This document shows, in pieces, positions 62,038-64,000 of a stretch of 64,000 nt of DNA. The notes beneath the pieces were generated by a model. That model was not told the DNA's origin and did no database searches. It saw nothing but the letters and a program-made list of their open reading frames with translations. The stretch comes from Endozoicomonas euniceicola (lineage in GTDB: Bacteria; Pseudomonadota; Gammaproteobacteria; Pseudomonadales; Endozoicomonadaceae): NCBI RefSeq assembly GCF_025562755.1, contig NZ_CP103300.1, forward strand, positions 2,783,501 through 2,847,500, given 5' to 3'. Each line of letters opens with the position of its first letter. Position 1 is the stretch's first letter. The position numbers and the translations under genes are program-made.

Positions 62038-62724
62038 TTATTGCGATGAAGGATTACTGGGATCAGTCTCTGTCCGGGGCTCAGTAGTTACAATAAATTT
62101 TCCATCACGTTGTGTGACCATGATTGTCTCTATTAACGCAGTTGAATTAGTAACCACTCGAACCGGTGGGCTTTCATTATTAAGTGGCCTGATATAGCTT
62201 ACGCTGGTTTCTACGTCGGAGTTTGGGTCAGAGTTAAGGGATTGTGTTGTTGTGACTATTCCGGCGGGCTCTTGAATGGATACGGTTATATCAGGCGTAT
62301 CCGGGGCTGAGTGACGCTCTCTGATGTGCTTTTTGAGCCCATATTTTCGTGTATAAGCAGCTCCACAGACTGAGCAACGAAACTTTTCGCCGGTATGGGT
62401 TCGCGCGTGTCTCCTGAGATGCGTTGTCTGTTTAAATTTTTCTCCACAGACATCACATCTATATGGCTTTACACCTGTATGGGTTCGCATGTGTCTGGTT
62501 AAGCTAGACGTTTCGGTAAAACTTTTTTCACAGAGATCACATTTATATGGCTTTACGCCGGTATGGGTTCGCATGTGTGCGGTTAAATTATACGACTCGG
62601 CAAAAGCTTGTCCACAGACATCACAGATGCATAACTTTTCGCCGGTATGGGTTCGCACGTGCCTTTTGAGACTCGCGTGGCTCGGAAACTCGTCGCCACA
62701 TTCTGAACATATAAAAATTGGCAT
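62038..62724 (-). CDS. Five-finger C2H2 zinc-finger protein
   Basis: The product is 228 residues from the ATG at 62724 (AGAGG eight bases upstream; an in-frame ATG at 62751 is also open). Five consecutive Krueppel-type fingers fill residues 3-135: CSEC..HVRTH, CDVC..HMRTH, CDLC..HMRTH, CDVC..HARTH and CSVC..HIRERH, joined by TGEKL, TGVKPY and TGEKF linkers. The tail has SIQEPAGIVTTTQSL, clearly related to the EPTGVVMTTTQTI block of the 9-14 kb copies, so it is a diverged member of the same family. Predicted helix residues (-1, 3, 6) are S/S/R, E/N/A, E/S/R, Q/H/R and R/G/K. It stands alone past the atp terminator. Eukaryotic origin is inferred. Confidence 0.88.
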   Translation of the reverse strand: MPIFICSECGDEFPSHASLKRHVRTHTGEKLCICDVCGQAFAESYNLTAHMRTHTGVKPYKCDLCEKSFTETSSLTRHMRTHTGVKPYRCDVCGEKFKQTTHLRRHARTHTGEKFRCSVCGAAYTRKYGLKKHIRERHSAPDTPDITVSIQEPAGIVTTTQSLNSDPNSDVETSVSYIRPLNNESPPVRVVTNSTALIETIMVTQRDGKFIVTTEPRTETDPSNPSSQ

Positions 62725-63037
62725 GCCAGAACCTCTTTTTCTGCCATTCATGTCACCAGTTCAAATCATAAGCCTGTTTCTGGAAATCACTGATATCGGG
62801 AAATACACGATGAATTATAGTGTTTTTTGTGCTGTCTCACGCATCGCGGCAGCGACTAGTGCATGAATCCGATAGAGAGACTGCTTGATCAACCGTATCA
62901 AAAAAGAGGGGAGACTGAGTAAGCAAGAATGCAGCTTCGTTCTCAGGGAAAACGGGTTGTCCAGTCGTTATCAGTGAACTTAAGAGCCTTCCATTTGTCC
63001 AATGTTGACAAGAACGAATAATTGAAAGGTGATTTTA
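62725..63037. other. Gene-free spacer
   Basis: About 310 bp between two divergent genes. I saw no gene, RNA or strong repeat; a ribosome site (AAGGTG) for the next gene is at its right end. Confidence 0.5.
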
Positions 63038-63964
63038 ATGCGAAAAAAGTTAACAGCAGCCTCTAAATGTCTTAGGCAGTCTGTGCAAACTGTTTGCCTC
63101 CTGAGCTTGTTTTTGTCCCAAACTGTATTGGCAAACGACACCGGAGAGTCGGTTGCTTTTGTCGGTGCCGGCTTTACGGCAGGGTATATCTTTGATACTG
63201 ACAAGAATTCTAGACTCATACTTGCGTTTGCCCCAATCACCGAACAGTTCGACCAATTGCGTAACGGCACCGTGAGTTTGTCGAATTACAGCCCTGAAGC
63301 AAAATCCGGAAATCCTTTTTATTTTTTTGATGGTCTTATCAAAATATCTGAAAACCCTGTAGAGAGAATAAAAGAGCAGGTATCAGAGGCTGCCAGAGGC
63401 AACCCAAAGTTGATTATAGGTATCGATATGTTGTTTTGGCCGGTTTATGCCAAGGTTCAAAACGCAGGTGATGAGGAAAAAATCAGACTCGAACGATTAC
63501 GGGAAGTCCTTCGTGCAATGGAAGAATCTAACCAGAATTATGTTATTTCCAGTTTGCCTGTGACAACAATGGATGCACCCAAATTAGCAGGCAATAAAAG
63601 TCTGAAACAAGAAAAATACAAGGTATCTGAAAGTACTATAGATAAAGCCAATGAAATTTTAAAAGATTGGGTAAATAAACAAAACGAAAAGACAGCGGAA
63701 ACAGGAAAAGTATTGTTGTTGGATATAGGAGGCTTTTTCAGAGACTCAGAAACTTCAGAGTTTTATTGTGGTAGTGAACTTGGCAATCAGCAGCTCAAAA
63801 GATTAAAGTCAGCCGGTGTAATCTATCCGAACAAATTCGGAGTACTCTGCTTTGCAGGCCATGTGCTGAGTAAAATGTATAAAAGCCCACTTTCACAATT
63901 CCATTCAGTTGCCTGGGAATTTGACCAGACGAAAATACATTCCAGTCCCCATAGTGAGCTTTAA
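63038..63964 (+). CDS. Secreted protein of unknown function (SGNH-like?)
   Basis: The 308-residue product starts at the ATG at 63038 (AAGGTG eight bases upstream). A signal peptide with a hydrophobic core (TVCLLSLFLSQTVLA) is cleaved near residue 33. The mature part begins SVAFVGAGFTAGYIFD, which recalls block I of SGNH/GDSL hydrolases but lacks the usual Ser. PKLIIGIDMLFWPVYAK and a later CFAGHVLSKMY could match blocks III and V. If so the active site is degenerate or displaced. Two Cys (YCGSELG, LCFAGH) could pair. I do not assign a function. Confidence 0.65.
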   Translation: MRKKLTAASKCLRQSVQTVCLLSLFLSQTVLANDTGESVAFVGAGFTAGYIFDTDKNSRLILAFAPITEQFDQLRNGTVSLSNYSPEAKSGNPFYFFDGLIKISENPVERIKEQVSEAARGNPKLIIGIDMLFWPVYAKVQNAGDEEKIRLERLREVLRAMEESNQNYVISSLPVTTMDAPKLAGNKSLKQEKYKVSESTIDKANEILKDWVNKQNEKTAETGKVLLLDIGGFFRDSETSEFYCGSELGNQQLKRLKSAGVIYPNKFGVLCFAGHVLSKMYKSPLSQFHSVAWEFDQTKIHSSPHSEL

Positions 63965-64000
63965 AAAGAAGTCATTTTGATCGGTGCTTCCTTGTTGCAG

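Noticed and set aside
1..64000. CRISPR array, tRNA or rRNA genes
   Set aside because: None were seen. The only regular repeats are heptad arrays and the tandem zinc-finger units, neither of which has CRISPR repeat-spacer structure.

Overview
The window reads as an origin-proximal chromosome segment of a gammaproteobacterium, about 50% GC. Gene order and protein sequences resemble Pseudomonas and Oceanospirillales: rpmH-rnpA-yidD-yidC-mnmE, dnaA-dnaN-recF-gyrB, mnmG-rsmG-parA-parB, the atpIBEFHAGDC operon, fmt-rsmB-trkA-trkH and glyQS. Three accessory traits suggest a host-associated marine bacterium of the Endozoicomonas type: eukaryote-style C2H2 zinc-finger proteins, a CesT-like type III secretion chaperone beside a probable lipase effector, and a papain-like candidate effector. 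The genus is an inference; no rRNA or other taxonomic marker is present.

Layout. (1) 0-8.6 kb: a leftward purE-tsaC-hemF-aroE-papain-like cluster, a secreted protein of unknown function, leftward lysM-dprA, and rightward def. (2) 8.5-15.2 kb: an accessory block separating def from fmt, which are adjacent in many gammaproteobacteria. It holds four tandem units of about 0.92 kb, each carrying a C2H2 zinc-finger gene plus a copied def tail. The fourth unit is broken by nonsense codons and an IS607-family element (tnpA plus tnpB). A small lipoprotein-like ORF and a secreted kinase-like protein follow. (3) 15.3-28 kb: fmt-rsmB-trkA-trkH, a papain-like candidate effector, glyQS, gmhB, a PlsC-type acyltransferase and gmhA. 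(4) 28-43.4 kb: the replication core gyrB-recF-dnaN-dnaA (leftward) and rpmH-rnpA-yidD-yidC-mnmE-mnmG (rightward). DnaA boxes cluster both between dnaA and rpmH and upstream of mnmG, and two perfect parS sites lie inside recF. (5) 43.5-49.3 kb: a methyltransferase, the effector/chaperone pair, a beta-barrel outer membrane protein, and rsmG-parA-parB. (6) 49.4-54.1 kb: an accessory block between parB and atpI, with an unknown helical protein, a CpdB-type periplasmic nucleotidase, a small leftward gene with its own terminator, and a LysR regulator. (7) 54.5-61.9 kb: the complete F1Fo ATP synthase operon with a perfect 40-bp palindrome before atpC. (8) 62-64 kb: a fifth, five-finger C2H2 gene and a secreted protein of unknown function.

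The housekeeping genes cover replication initiation, origin segregation (ParA/ParB/parS), tRNA modification, membrane protein insertion, LPS heptose synthesis and energy production. The accessory genes sit in the gaps between conserved blocks and look directed at a eukaryotic host. The strongest leads are the bacterial Krueppel-type zinc-finger family, which appears to have been amplified as an ABAB tandem array, and the chaperone/lipase pair. No rRNA or tRNA gene and no CRISPR array was seen.
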